This document shows positions 1 to 9,252 of a stretch of 64,000 nucleotides of DNA, in pieces. The stretch covers positions 372,001 to 436,000 of the forward strand of contig CAWKMN010000010.1 of NCBI GenBank assembly GCA_963850765.1, given 5' to 3'. The translations under genes and the position numbers were made by a program. The DNA is from CAWKMN01 sp963850765 (GTDB lineage Bacteria > Chloroflexota > Anaerolineae > Aggregatilineales > Aggregatilineaceae). The first letter of the stretch is position 1. Each line of letters begins with the position of its first letter. Under the pieces are notes generated by a model, which saw only the letters and a list, made by a program, of their open reading frames with translations, did not search any database and had not been told where the DNA came from.

Positions 1-774
1 CACCGCACGCGGGTTCATCCGCTCGTCCACCGCGCGCATCGTCGCCGCGACCGTCCGCCGGCCGATGATCGTCGCCGCGAAACGCACCGTTTCATCGAGC
101 ACAGCGCGGTAGACATCGGGCGGCACGTCGTCCTGTTCGAGCAGCAGCCGATCCCCATTGATCGACAGCGGCCAGCCCTTTTTGGCGGCGGCCTTGTTGA
201 TCGTCGTTTCGAGCGTCTGGGTGATGCGCAGGCCAGCCAGACGCGCCAGCAGCACGTGCAGCGCGCTGAACTGAACGGCGGCATAAAGCCGGAGCAAAAC
301 GCGATCCTCCTCGGAGGCGAGGCTCGCCTGGACCTGCTGGATATGGGTGATCAGCGTGTCGGTCGGGCTGGCCGCGGGCGGCGCGCTGACGGCCGCGCCG
401 GTGGCCGCGCCGGTGGCCTCAGCCGGGCGTTCGTACAGGGTAATATCCGCGCCCATAAAATCGCCCCGGTCATTAAAGGTGGGGATGCTGGTGCATAACA
501 CCGGGATCGGGTCAGAATCGGGCGGATAAAGATCGAGCGCCCAATCCAGCAGGTCGCCGTCCTGCGCGACGCGTTCGATCACGGGTTTGGCGCTGTCGAA
601 TTCGATGCCAAATATGCGATGCAGGGGTTCGCCAATGATCCGGCCCGGATCGTCAATCTTCATCCGGTCGAGAAGGGGACCGTGCATTGAGATGACGCGG
701 CCGCGCGAATCGGTAAACACCAGCGCCAGCGGTGGGCGCGGTGATTCTTCCAGGTTGATCCGTACATCATCCAT
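1..774 (-). CDS. PAS-domain protein, C-terminus cut by the window edge
   Basis: The reading frame starts at ATG 774 and stays open to base 1, so 258 codons are visible and the C-terminus is missing. Residues about 8-115 look like a PAS sensor fold (TDSRGRVISMHG, then GEPLHRIFGIE, then TLYERP at the end of the last strand). An Ala/Pro-rich linker at about 118-135 follows, then a helical region (IQQVQASLASEEDRVLLRL) leading into an unassigned alpha/beta segment. There is no membrane segment in the visible part. A PAS domain usually binds a small ligand or cofactor and passes the signal to a C-terminal output, which lies outside the window, so the output is unknown. It has its own promoter just upstream and is not clearly part of the GT39 operon. 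Confidence 0.7.
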   Translation of the reverse strand, partial: MDDVRINLEESPRPPLALVFTDSRGRVISMHGPLLDRMKIDDPGRIIGEPLHRIFGIEFDSAKPVIERVAQDGDLLDWALDLYPPDSDPIPVLCTSIPTFNDRGDFMGADITLYERPAEATGAATGAAVSAPPAASPTDTLITHIQQVQASLASEEDRVLLRLYAAVQFSALHVLLARLAGLRITQTLETTINKAAAKKGWPLSINGDRLLLEQDDVPPDVYRAVLDETVRFAATIIGRRTVAATMRAVDERMNPRAV

Positions 775-806
775 GACGACTGCCCCGGATTATGATCACA
801 CTCTGA

Positions 807-835
807 ATTATAGAGGAAATGTGATTTCTGACTAA
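807..835 (-). promoter_or_regulatory. Sigma-A-type promoter of the PAS gene
   Basis: On the minus strand a perfect -10 TATAAT (807-812) is preceded by a 17-nt spacer and TTAGTC (830-835) as a weak -35. It sits in the gap between the GT39 stop and ATG 774, giving a leader of about 25 nt. Confidence 0.55.
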
Positions 836-839
836 TGCG

Positions 840-2956
840 CTACTCGATCCTGAGCGGCCAGGAGAAAACGTCACCCACCGGCGCGCCAGCGACCATCACG
901 GGCAGGCGATCCTGCGGCGCGTTGAGATCGTACAGCCCGACGATGAGCGTATAGTCGCCAGGGGTCAAGTCCGCGGGGATGATCAGGCCGTGCGTATCAC
1001 TCACGATAACGCCGGGAGTCCAGGTGGTCGTCAGGGCGCGGTCGCCGCCCGGCTCGGCGTCATGCTGAGTCACCAGCCGGCCATCCGGCGCGAGAAGCTG
1101 GATCGTGACCTTGTAGCGGGTGGAGAGGGGGGCGGCGGTCGTCCAGAACAGCGTAACACCCACCACATCACCGGGATGTACGTCGTCGGCACTCAGCGCG
1201 TAGCCGGTCAGGGAGATTGAAACGCCAAAACGCGCGTCAACCATCACATCCGGCGCGGTGGGCGCGTCACCCAATACCGCATACTGTGCCAGCCGCACAT
1301 CGCCATACCACACCGAGGCGATCGGATACGCACCCGCGTCCAGCGTCGCCTGCACGACGCGGTTGGGATCGCGCTCCGTCTCGCCCCAGAACAGCACATA
1401 GACCCGGCGGTGATCCCGCAGCACGGCTTCGACCTCGGCGCGCGTCTGGGCGTCATCCCCACCCAGGCCGCGCGGCAGGCCGTAGACGGGCGCGCTGCCC
1501 TGATAGTAGTATGAGAACACTTCCGCCTGATTGGGCGCATCCAGGATAATCGCGTCACCGGGGCGTTGATCGCGCGTGATGAGCGCCGCAGCCGCACGGT
1601 AATCGTCGCGGGCATAAATCGGATCGCGGTAGAGCGCATCCAGCGCGTTAAGCTGGCCGATCACCAGCAGGAACAGGCAGACCGCCGCCAGCATCCTGCC
1701 CACCGCCGCCGCCTTGAACAGCCGGTCCCGCCGGGGCGCGTAGCGCAGAATCCGCCGCCGGGGCCGATCCGGCTCCGGCACATCCGGCACCCGGTCCGGT
1801 GGACGGACGGCGGGGGAGAGGCTCCACAACACCCACGCGCCGCGCCCGGCCAGCAGCGCCAGCGCGATCTGCGCGGGCAGCAGAAATTTCAGGTTCGCTT
1901 CACGATACGCGCCGGACCCGAACAACGCCCCGATCACAACGCCTGCCCAGACGAGCGGGACTCCCACCTGCCAGCCGCGCGGCAGCGATCGCCAGCGCGC
2001 CGGGACCGGCCACAGCGCCGCCAGAATCAGCAGCCCGGGGAAGATCAGGCGCAGCCACGCGACGTCGCCCGCCGTGCTGCCATACGTCAGCCAGCCGGCG
2101 ACGGTCCGCAGTTGGTCGCGCAGCGCGAGATCCACGCCTGTGCGCGGCCACGTGGTGATCTGATCCCAGGCGGTCGGCAGCCAGGGCAGGAACAGCGCCA
2201 GCGTGATCAGGTTGATCACCACATAATCCAGCAGCAGACGCCGCACCGGGCGATTCTGCTGCTTCAGCCAGACCAGCAGCGCCGCGAACAAGATCCCCTG
2301 CGCGATCAGTGTGAACGGGAACGAATACTGCGTATACAGTCCGGCGGCGTTAATGAGGGCAAGCCTCACCCCCCAGCCCCCTCTCCACAGTGTGGAGAGG
2401 GGGGACGCGCATGAAGTAGGGGCGGGTTGCAACCCGCCCGCCTCAAGTCCCCTCTCCATGTGATGGGAGGGGATTTAGGGGTGAGGCTCTGCGCGAACAC
2501 CCACATACTCAGCACGCTGAGCATCGCCAGCGGCGCGTACATGCGCGTTTCCTGGCTGTAATAGACGGCAAAAGGACTCAGCGCCACGAGCAGCCCGGCG
2601 ATGATCGCGGGGGCGCGCGAAAACAACGCCCGGCCCAGCGCCATCGTCGCGGCGACGGCAATCACCCCCGCGAACGCGGACAGCGCCCGCAGGCTGAATT
2701 CGCTCTCCCCGGCCAGCGCGATCCACCCCTTGAGCGCGAGATAATAGCCCGGCGGGTGAATATCACGCCCGGCGGCATCGATCAGATCGGCGGGGCTGCG
2801 CTGCGCGAGGCGGAGGCTGTTGCCTTCGTCGTTCCAGAGGGACTGCGCGTCCAGATCGTGAAAACGCGCCGCGAACGCGATCAGGATCGCAAGTAACGTC
2901 GCAACAGGAAGATAACGCGACGGATACCGGATAAGCTGATACACATCAGAGATCAT
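840..2956 (-). pseudogene. GT39-family membrane glycosyltransferase gene interrupted by a repeat element
   Basis: The 5' part (2956 back to about 2488) encodes the N-terminus of a dolichyl-phosphate-mannose-type polyprenol transferase: a first membrane helix, then LWNDEGNSLRLAQ and RDIHPPGYYLALKGW with the acidic residues typical of GT39, and YYSQETRMYAPLAM. The 3' part (about 2362 to 840) continues with LINAAGLYTQYSF, more membrane helices, and a C-terminal soluble beta domain from about 1250 down to 840. The two parts are in different frames and are separated by a 125-bp family A repeat (2363-2487), which creates a stop at about 2366. Removing exactly that repeat joins the frames, although about 11 residues seen in the second GT39 of this window (34942-36072) would still be absent. 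The start overlaps the end of the upstream channel gene by 11 nt, so it is the last gene of an operon. As read, it encodes only a truncated protein. Confidence 0.8.
2363..2487. repeat. Family A repeat inside the GT39 gene, with a nested family B palindrome
   Basis: The ends are GCCTCACC and GGTGAGGC, an 8-bp perfect inverted repeat. Inside are hairpin arms built from CCCCTCTCC and GGAGAGGGG. A GTAGGGGCGGGTTGC palindrome (2416-2439, family B) sits between the arms. Length is 125 bp. Both flanks are coding sequence of the GT39 gene. Confidence 0.85.
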
Positions 2957-3557
2957 TCAAGCCCACCAGGGCGAAAAATACAGCCATAGTCGCCTGCACA
3001 GCGATACTGGCCGGAACACTGATAAACGCCAACCCAAAGGCCAGCAGATACATGATTGGGCCGAACTGGTAGCGGTATGTGATCTGTGCGACCAATTTGG
3101 GATTGGCATTTTTCGAGAGCAGCCGCGCCGATCCATACCGCCAAAGAATATTGTACAGGACAGCAATTATGACGCCTGTACCTGCATACACCAGCGCCGC
3201 GATCCGCGCGTCAGGCTGCTCGATGTAATCGGCCAGCAGCGCCGTCGAAAAGTTGAGAAAGGTGATCGTCATCAATAGCAGCGAGTTGGTGAACAGGAAA
3301 ATATTGTCGGTGCGCGCGATGAGCCTAAACATATGATGGTGGTTGATCCACATCACGCTGATAATCAGGAAGCTGACCACATAGGCCACGTAAGAGGGCC
3401 ATTGTTCGAGCAGCAGTTCGGCCAGCCCTTTAGACGATCCCGGCTCAAGGTGGGGGACCTTGATGTCCAGCACCAGCAGCGTGATCGCAATCGCAAAAAC
3501 GCCATCGCTGAACGCTTCGACGCGGCCTGTCTCTTTGATGTCACTGCTGGCCTCCAT
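2946..3557 (-). CDS. TMEM175-family (DUF1211) potassium channel-like membrane protein
   Basis: This 203-residue protein carries the family hallmark near its N-terminus, RVEAFSDGVFAIAITLLVL (residues about 12-30), which in characterised TMEM175 proteins lines the first helix and pore. Further hydrophobic helices follow (YVAYVVSFLIISVMWI, LFTNSLLLMTITFL, and two near the C-terminus), about six in total, as in bacterial members. The start at ATG 3557 follows a GAGG-type ribosome site. It lies 17 nt downstream of the glycosidase stop, and its 3' end overlaps the GT39 start by 11 nt, so the three are probably co-transcribed. Channel function is inferred from the family, not shown here. Confidence 0.85.
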   Translation of the reverse strand: MEASSDIKETGRVEAFSDGVFAIAITLLVLDIKVPHLEPGSSKGLAELLLEQWPSYVAYVVSFLIISVMWINHHHMFRLIARTDNIFLFTNSLLLMTITFLNFSTALLADYIEQPDARIAALVYAGTGVIIAVLYNILWRYGSARLLSKNANPKLVAQITYRYQFGPIMYLLAFGLAFISVPASIAVQATMAVFFALVGLNDL

Positions 3558-3574
3558 CGTGTGCCGCCTCTAAC

Positions 3575-5276
3575 TCAACTCAATCGCGCATTGGCTGCAT
3601 AGCCCAACACGATAAGCACAAACGCTCCGGCGATCAGTCCGGTCAGAATCCAGGGGAGGCGGCGGCGCACGTTTTCATCAACCACGATCACGCTGTCCAA
3701 ACTGGATTCAGATGGAACGGTGATCGTAACCCAATGCTCGCCCGCGCCGAGATCGCCGGAGAGCTGCGCGCAGCCGGTTTTGCCCGCCGGGATCGTGACC
3801 ACGCCGGAGTATTCCCCGTCGATGTCGTAAGCCGCGTCAAATGCTGCGGGTGGATCGTCGTAGCAGGCATACACCTCGGTGCCCACCACGCGGAAGGTAT
3901 AGCGTGTCATGTCAGCGTCCGCGCTGACCAGGGCACGGCTGGCAAAGGCATGCCGTCCCGCCCCGATCACCTTCGGCTGCTCGCCCGTGATATACGCCTT
4001 GAGGGCGGTGTAAACCGGCGTCGGCGTGAAATCCGGCTCGACCAGCCGGAAATAATACTGGCTCTGCCCGATCTCGCGCTCGTCGGAGGGTTTGAAATAC
4101 CACCAACTGATCACGCCGATCCACGGCCATTCTTTGATCGCGCGCTCGTAAGCCAGCGGAGCCCATGCGGCGGCCTCGTCCATCGTCACGCGCCCGTAGC
4201 GATCCAGGTTGGCAATCGAGGGATCGTTGGGGACCGGGTTCCAGCCCGCCTCGCTGATCCAGATCGGCTTGTGAGCGTCGCCGTTCTGCACCATCATGTC
4301 GCGGATCCACAGATGGCGCTGAAAGTTGATCGTCACCTGCCGCAGCCGCCGATCGGTGGGGCCGCTCCACAGCCCGTAACCCTGCACGCTCAGCACGTCG
4401 AAACACGCGCCCGCCCCCGCCTGATACATGCGCTGCAAGTACAGCAGGTCATACGCGTTCGTCCCGCTGAGATCGATGGTCGGGCCGAGCGCCCCGGTGA
4501 TGACCACGATCGACGGGTCTATCGCTTTGAGCGCGGTATACGTGCGGCACAGCAGATCGGTATAGGCTTCGGCATTGACGGTCTGATCGCCCCATTCCGG
4601 GTAGAGATTCGGCTCGTTCCAGACCTGATAATACTGGATGCGCCCCTGGTAACGTCCGGCCACCGCCACGGCGTAATCGACAAAATCCTGATAGTCAGCA
4701 GGGGGCGTCATGGCGTTGGTCACGCCTTCCGGCAGGCTCCAGTCGGGCATCGGGCCATTCAGCCGGGCGATGATCGCCAGTCCGTACTGATCGGCCAGAT
4801 CGACGATGTGGTCGTACTTGTCCCATGCGCTGATCTCGCCCACCGTGTCCAGGTTGCGGCGGTCCATAAAATCGCCCTTGCCGTGGATCTCGATGTCCTC
4901 CCAGGGGAACTGCTGGCGGATCCATTTGAACCCGGCGTCCGCGATCATCTGGGCCTGCCGCTCGCGCTTTTCCGGCTCAACTTCCTGTTCGAGAAACGTG
5001 TTGACGCCAAACGGACTCACATCCGTGTGATCGATGCGGGCATAGGGCTGAGTCTCCGGCTGGACGCGTGTCCAGCGCATGAGATACTGCCCGAAGCCGA
5101 GAATCTGCTGGGATGGCGCGGTTTCGCCGGTCACATTCCACAGAGTAGTCGTAGATCATGCCCTCGGAGCGTAAATCGAGGGCGAGCGCGGCCATGCCGA
5201 TCAGCGCCAGCGCCGCCAGCACGATCAGCGTGCGCGGACGGAATCCGAACAGGGTGTGAGACGGGGTGGGTTTCAT
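3575..5276 (-). CDS. Membrane-anchored clan-A-like glycoside hydrolase (frame break near 5142)
   Basis: The N-terminus, in one frame from ATG 5276, has a signal anchor (RTLIVLAALALIGMAALAL). The remainder, in the next frame from about 5140, is a TIM-barrel glycosidase. It has YYQVWNEPNLYP with the acid/base Glu of clan A, and PIWISEAGWNP with the nucleophile Glu, as in GH5/GH39-like enzymes. A beta domain follows, then a C-terminal membrane helix (ILTGLIAGAFVLIVLGY). The frames join if one extra base at about 5142-5146 is removed, giving IYDYLWNVTGE. An indel error seems likelier than a true pseudogene because the rest of the frame is clean. It heads an operon with the TMEM175 and GT39 genes, which suggests work on a cell-surface polysaccharide. 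The substrate cannot be told. Confidence 0.75.
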
Positions 5277-5284
5277 AGGGTTGG

Positions 5285-5313
5285 ATTATAGAGTCAGGGG
5301 CGGGGAATCACAA
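5285..5313 (-). promoter_or_regulatory. Promoter of the glycosidase operon, apparently leaderless
   Basis: Minus strand: TTGTGA (5308-5313), 17-nt spacer, perfect TATAAT (5285-5290). Only 8 nt separate the -10 from ATG 5276, so transcription should begin at or next to the start codon. There is no room for a Shine-Dalgarno site. Confidence 0.6.
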
Positions 5314-5317
5314 AAGA

Positions 5318-5461
5318 GCCTCACCCCCAATGTAAGGCGGACAATCGTAGGCGGCGTATTGCGATACGCCCCTACAGAATTCCTTCCCTATGGAATAGCG
5401 TGCGATCGATTCCCCCTCTCCATTGATGGAGAGGGGAAAGCGTGTTGCACGGGGGTGAGGC
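5318..5461. repeat. Family A repeat with nested family B palindrome
   Basis: GCCTCACC/GGTGAGGC ends, 144 bp. One internal arm is CCCCCTCTCCATTGATGG. In place of the other is a GTAG...CGTATTGCGATACG...CTAC palindrome (5347-5375). It fills the gap between the HerA-like gene and the glycosidase promoter. Confidence 0.8.
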
Positions 5462-5464
5462 TGG

Positions 5465-8374
5465 CTAGTACCGCCGCGTGCGGTCTTCGGGCGAATACCC
5501 GCCCTGACCCGGCTCGTCGTCGTGGGGCAGTTCTTCGTCAAGCGGCACGGTGCGCGCCTCGGAGGGCGTGCCGCCAGACGCGGCCTCTCCGCTCCACGCC
5601 GGGATCAGAGTCGGCTGGCCCGCGACCAGCACCAGCCAATTCGGCTTCCAGCCGATGCCGAAGATACCGGGATAGATGTCCTTTTTGAGCGGCGTCAGCC
5701 GGTAGTCTTCGACAATGCCGGCGATCTTGCCCCACTTGTCGTTAACCTGGGCCAGAACATCTTCCATCTCCACTTCAAGATCGTACAACTGGCGCTCGAC
5801 TTCCGAGATCACCACCTCGCGCTCGTTCACATCTTCCTGGATATACCCCTTGTAGCGCTTGCTGCGACTGATCCGCGAGAGGGTATAGGTGGTCCGCCCG
5901 CGCAGCAGACTGAGCAGCGCTTCGCCCGTCGTAAACAGCTCCTCACTTTTCGCGCTGTCAAGCTGATCGCGCTCGGCTTCCAGCGCGCGGATCGTCTTAC
6001 GCAGCTTGGCTTCCAGCGCGTCAAACTGCTTGTCGTACTTCGCCACCACGACGTCGAGTTCCTGATCGCGCTTTTGCCGCGCGATGCCCTGTGCCTGCAC
6101 CAGAAAATCGCGGCGGCGCAGCCCCGGTTCGCCGTACATCTCAAGTTCGGGGTTATACATCAGCGTGACGCCCGCCGTCTTATAGGCATAATCCACCAGT
6201 TCATTACGCAGCGCCGTCATCCGCTTGGAGTCGGTCAGGCCGGCCGAGAGATCGCCATACGCAGCCTCTCCGAACGGCGACTGGCTGATGTCACGCGGAT
6301 CGATGTAGGGGGCCTGATATTCGTCCCAACTGATCAGACCGGCTTTGGGCACGGATGGAATATGACACGCGAAGGTCTGGATCGTGTTCGCCCCGCTTTT
6401 CCGATCCGCATAGCGGATTTCGAGCTGCGCCAGCAAAAACGACTCGTAGAGGACGAGCGCCTCGCCCAACGGTTCAGCACGCATCCCGCTGCGCCGCTCC
6501 CACGCCCCGACCGCCTGCTGGATGGAAAGCTCCGCCGGCAGGTAATACTGCGCGACGCTTGACGGCAGCGGCGGCGGCGTCATGTTGAAGCCTTCCGGCA
6601 GTTCGATCCCGCTGCGCGTGCGTCCGCTGGTCGGCTGCGTGTTCCCAGTGGGGCGCTGCGGCGCTTGCGGCGTCTGCGGCGTCTGGTAGCCAGTCGCCGG
6701 CTGCTGCGTCCAATCGGGCGGCGACGCGGGACGCCCCGGCAGGCCGGTCGAGCCAAAATCGGGCAGGGTTGCCGGGGGTGGCGTGCTCTGCTGGCCGGGC
6801 ATCTCCGGCAGGGTGGTGGGCGGCGGCGTCGAGCCGGGTGGGATAGCGGCGGTTGACAGGGTATACGGCAGCGAACCGCCGGGCGGCGCGCTGGTCGGTT
6901 GGGCATAGGGCTGCGCACCCGTCACCGGCTGGTAGGGCGTGTAGTACGGCTGCGCGCGCTGCTCGGTCATCAACGTCCGGATCTGCTGGCGAGTCAGCGG
7001 GCCGCGCAGGTAGCTCATCGCCCAGCGGGTATGTATGGGGAACGGGCCGCTGTTGTCATGCACGTTGTGCATCACAAACACACGCGGATCGATGCTGCTC
7101 AGCAAGCGATCGACATCTGCGATATTCAGATCATTGCTGGTTGTGGCGACACTTTCCAGGCCGCCTAGCACCTTCTTTTTGTCATTCTCGGTTTGCAGCT
7201 TGCCGATAAACCACGTGCCGGCGTTCGCCAGCCCCTTGTAATCGATGTCGCCGGGGTTCTGCGTGGCGATTATCAGCCCCACCCCAAACGCGCGCGCCTG
7301 TTTGAGCAGCCGCAGAATCGGCTCCTTGCTGGGTGGGTTATAGGGATGCGGCGGGAAATAGCCGAATACCTCGTCGAAGTACAGGATCGAGCGCAGACTG
7401 GTCGTGCCGCTCAGCGTGCGCATCCACGACAGCATATTTTCGAGCAGCAGCGTGATGATAAACATCCGCTCGGCTTCGCTCAGGTGCGCGATGTAAAAGA
7501 TGCTGACGCGCGGCTTCCCTTCGGGCGTATACAGCAGGCTCTGAATATCCAGCGGCTCGCCCTGGATCCAGCTCTGGAAGCTGGGCGAGGCAATAATGTT
7601 GTTGAGTTCCATCGCCAGGGAGAAGCGGTCCTTCTCGGCAAAGAAGGTATTCACATCAAAGACGCCCAGCTTGGCGAACGGTGGGTTCTGCACCTGGAGA
7701 ATCACATCTTCCAGCGTCAGGTTATGCCCGCGCCGCCAGGCATGTTCAAAGATATTGGAGATCAGCACATGCTCGCGGTCCTTGACCGGCTCGGCCTTGT
7801 GCCCAATCAGCGCCAGCAGCGCCGTCACGATGCCGCTGATACGCTCGCGGTGGAACTCATCGTCGCCCGGCTGCCAGCCGCCGGCCGGGGCCATCATCGC
7901 GTCCAGAATGCTGATCGGCAGGCCAGCATCCGATCCAGGCGTATAGATACTGAACCGCGCACTTTGCTTGAAGTGCTGGAGCCGCTGGGGCGTGATCCCC
8001 CAACTGGCGAGGCCATCACGCCATTTTTGTGCCACGTCCTGAGCGTACTCGTTGACCTCCAGCCCGGCGCGGCGTGCATCGTCCACGTTGATCCAGGGCT
8101 CAAAATCCTGCGGCCGGAGTTCGGGAAAGGTCAGCAGCAGGTTGGTGATGTCGCCCTTCGGATCAATCACAATCGAGGGAATGTTGTCCATCACGGCTTC
8201 TTCGAGCAGCGTGATACACAAGCCGGTTTTCCCGCTGCCGGTCATACCCACGACAACCGCGTGGGTGGTCAGGTCGCGCGAGTCATAATAGACGACCTCA
8301 TCCACGAGGCGGCGCGTCACGGGGTCGAACCGGCGGCCCATGTAGAACGTCGTAGGTGCTTCAATAAACGGCAT
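5465..8374 (-). CDS. HerA/DUF87-like ATPase with C-terminal coiled coil
   Basis: A 969-residue protein. The ATPase region at the N-terminus has Walker A GMTGSGKTGLC at about residues 43-53, then PSIVIDPKGDITNLL, and a Walker B SILYFDEVFGYFPPH at about 335-350. A later LIIATQNPGDIDYKG is a sensor-like segment typical of the HerA/FtsK superfamily. From about 470 to 590 there is a long Pro/Gln/Thr-rich linker. The C-terminal third is strongly helical and charged (EAKLRKTIRALEAERDQL and onward), a likely coiled coil. HerA proteins translocate on DNA and usually partner with NurA; no NurA gene is nearby, so the cellular role is open. Start ATG 8374. It stands alone, with repeats at both ends. Confidence 0.8.
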   Translation of the reverse strand: MPFIEAPTTFYMGRRFDPVTRRLVDEVVYYDSRDLTTHAVVVGMTGSGKTGLCITLLEEAVMDNIPSIVIDPKGDITNLLLTFPELRPQDFEPWINVDDARRAGLEVNEYAQDVAQKWRDGLASWGITPQRLQHFKQSARFSIYTPGSDAGLPISILDAMMAPAGGWQPGDDEFHRERISGIVTALLALIGHKAEPVKDREHVLISNIFEHAWRRGHNLTLEDVILQVQNPPFAKLGVFDVNTFFAEKDRFSLAMELNNIIASPSFQSWIQGEPLDIQSLLYTPEGKPRVSIFYIAHLSEAERMFIITLLLENMLSWMRTLSGTTSLRSILYFDEVFGYFPPHPYNPPSKEPILRLLKQARAFGVGLIIATQNPGDIDYKGLANAGTWFIGKLQTENDKKKVLGGLESVATTSNDLNIADVDRLLSSIDPRVFVMHNVHDNSGPFPIHTRWAMSYLRGPLTRQQIRTLMTEQRAQPYYTPYQPVTGAQPYAQPTSAPPGGSLPYTLSTAAIPPGSTPPPTTLPEMPGQQSTPPPATLPDFGSTGLPGRPASPPDWTQQPATGYQTPQTPQAPQRPTGNTQPTSGRTRSGIELPEGFNMTPPPLPSSVAQYYLPAELSIQQAVGAWERRSGMRAEPLGEALVLYESFLLAQLEIRYADRKSGANTIQTFACHIPSVPKAGLISWDEYQAPYIDPRDISQSPFGEAAYGDLSAGLTDSKRMTALRNELVDYAYKTAGVTLMYNPELEMYGEPGLRRRDFLVQAQGIARQKRDQELDVVVAKYDKQFDALEAKLRKTIRALEAERDQLDSAKSEELFTTGEALLSLLRGRTTYTLSRISRSKRYKGYIQEDVNEREVVISEVERQLYDLEVEMEDVLAQVNDKWGKIAGIVEDYRLTPLKKDIYPGIFGIGWKPNWLVLVAGQPTLIPAWSGEAASGGTPSEARTVPLDEELPHDDEPGQGGYSPEDRTRRY

Positions 8375-8416
8375 AGGAACCTGGCCTTTGCGCTAAGAGG
8401 CCCATTGAAAAGCTTT

Positions 8417-8515
8417 ACCTCACCCCTAAATCCCCTCTCCACATGCGGAGAGGGGACTTGGTCGATGACCGGCTCCCCCTCTCCGTGCATGGAGAGGGGG
8501 GACGGGGGGTGAGGT
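8417..8515. repeat. Family A repeat (99 bp)
   Basis: Ends ACCTCACC/GGTGAGGT. Two internal hairpins, CCCCTCTCCACATGCGGAG and CCCCTCTCCGTGCATGG with their complements, separated by an ACTTG linker. It lies between the divergent HerA-like gene and the sigma factor gene. Confidence 0.85.
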
Positions 8516-8616
8516 TTTCAAACGGGCTCTGAGAGTCACATCATTACACTATGATCCTAGCACAGATTTTCTAGATTGTGGAATATTTCGCACGCTGTGA
8601 TAGGTGAGCAATAATA

Positions 8617-8622
8617 TATAAT
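8617..8622 (+). promoter_or_regulatory. -10 box of the sigma/anti-sigma operon
   Basis: A perfect TATAAT in an AT-rich stretch 58 nt before the TTG start at 8680. No convincing -35 is seen at 16-18 nt. A GGAACCC motif follows at 8624-8630, a weak hint of an ECF-type -35, but no matching -10 is clear. Confidence 0.4.
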
Positions 8623-8679
8623 TGGAACCCGTGACGCGCCAGCCGTGTCATATCGCGTGAAGGGTGGCAGGAGGCAGCA

Positions 8680-9252
8680 TTGGCAGCACACAACCCCATA
8701 CCCCAACCGGAGGCGTCCGATCTTGCGCTGATCCAGGCGATGGCGGCGGGCCATACGCCGGCGCTGGACGAGCTGTACGCGCGCTATGGCGCGGCGATCT
8801 TCGGGTTCCTGGTGGCCCGCACCGGCAACCGGCCGCTGGCCGAAGAGGTTGTGCAGGACGTGATGCTGGCCGCGTGGCAGAGTGCCGCCGGTTTCCGTGG
8901 GGAAAGCAAGGTGCTGACCTGGCTGCTCTCGATCGCGCGCAACCGGGCGATCAACGCGCAGCGGCGGCGGAATGTGCCGCTCGTGCCCTATAACGACGCG
9001 CTCGACGCGCCCGCCGATGATACCGGCCCCCTGGAAAAACTGGTCAAGAAGTCCGAACAGCAGTCCATCCGCAGCCTGCTCGACCGCCTGCCCGAACATC
9101 AGCGTGAGGTGCTGATCCTGGTCTTTTATCACCAGCTCACCGAAACCGAAGTGGCCGAGGTGCTCGATATCGCCGTCGGGACGGTGAAAAGCCGCCTGCA
9201 TCGCGGGAAAGAAGCCCTGCGGCGCGTGCTGCAAAGCGAGGCAAGTCTCTGA
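8680..9252 (+). CDS. ECF-type RNA polymerase sigma factor
   Basis: A 190-residue sigma-70 family protein with region 2 (LDELYARYGAAIFGFL, then AEEVVQDVMLAAWQ) and region 4 (LPEHQREVLILVFYHQL, then AEVLDIAVGTVKSRLHRG, the helix-turn-helix that reads the -35). There is no region 1.1 or 3, as usual for ECF factors. The TTG start at 8680 is chosen because AGGAGG (8669-8674) lies 5 nt upstream. Its stop overlaps the anti-sigma start (TGATG at 9250-9254), so the two are translationally coupled and presumably made in matched amounts. It is likely held inactive by the product of the next gene until an envelope signal arrives. Confidence 0.9.
   Translation: MAAHNPIPQPEASDLALIQAMAAGHTPALDELYARYGAAIFGFLVARTGNRPLAEEVVQDVMLAAWQSAAGFRGESKVLTWLLSIARNRAINAQRRRNVPLVPYNDALDAPADDTGPLEKLVKKSEQQSIRSLLDRLPEHQREVLILVFYHQLTETEVAEVLDIAVGTVKSRLHRGKEALRRVLQSEASL

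Noticed and set aside
3734..5278. Plus-strand open frame of 514 codons
   Set aside because: It is the antisense shadow of the glycosidase gene, low in hydrophobic structure and rich in Arg/His/Asp/Pro. The minus strand shows family motifs.
8624..8656. ECF-type autoregulated promoter (GGAACCC ... GTGTCA)
   Set aside because: The -35-like GGAACC is good but no CGTC-type -10 occurs at the right spacing, so only the TATAAT is reported.
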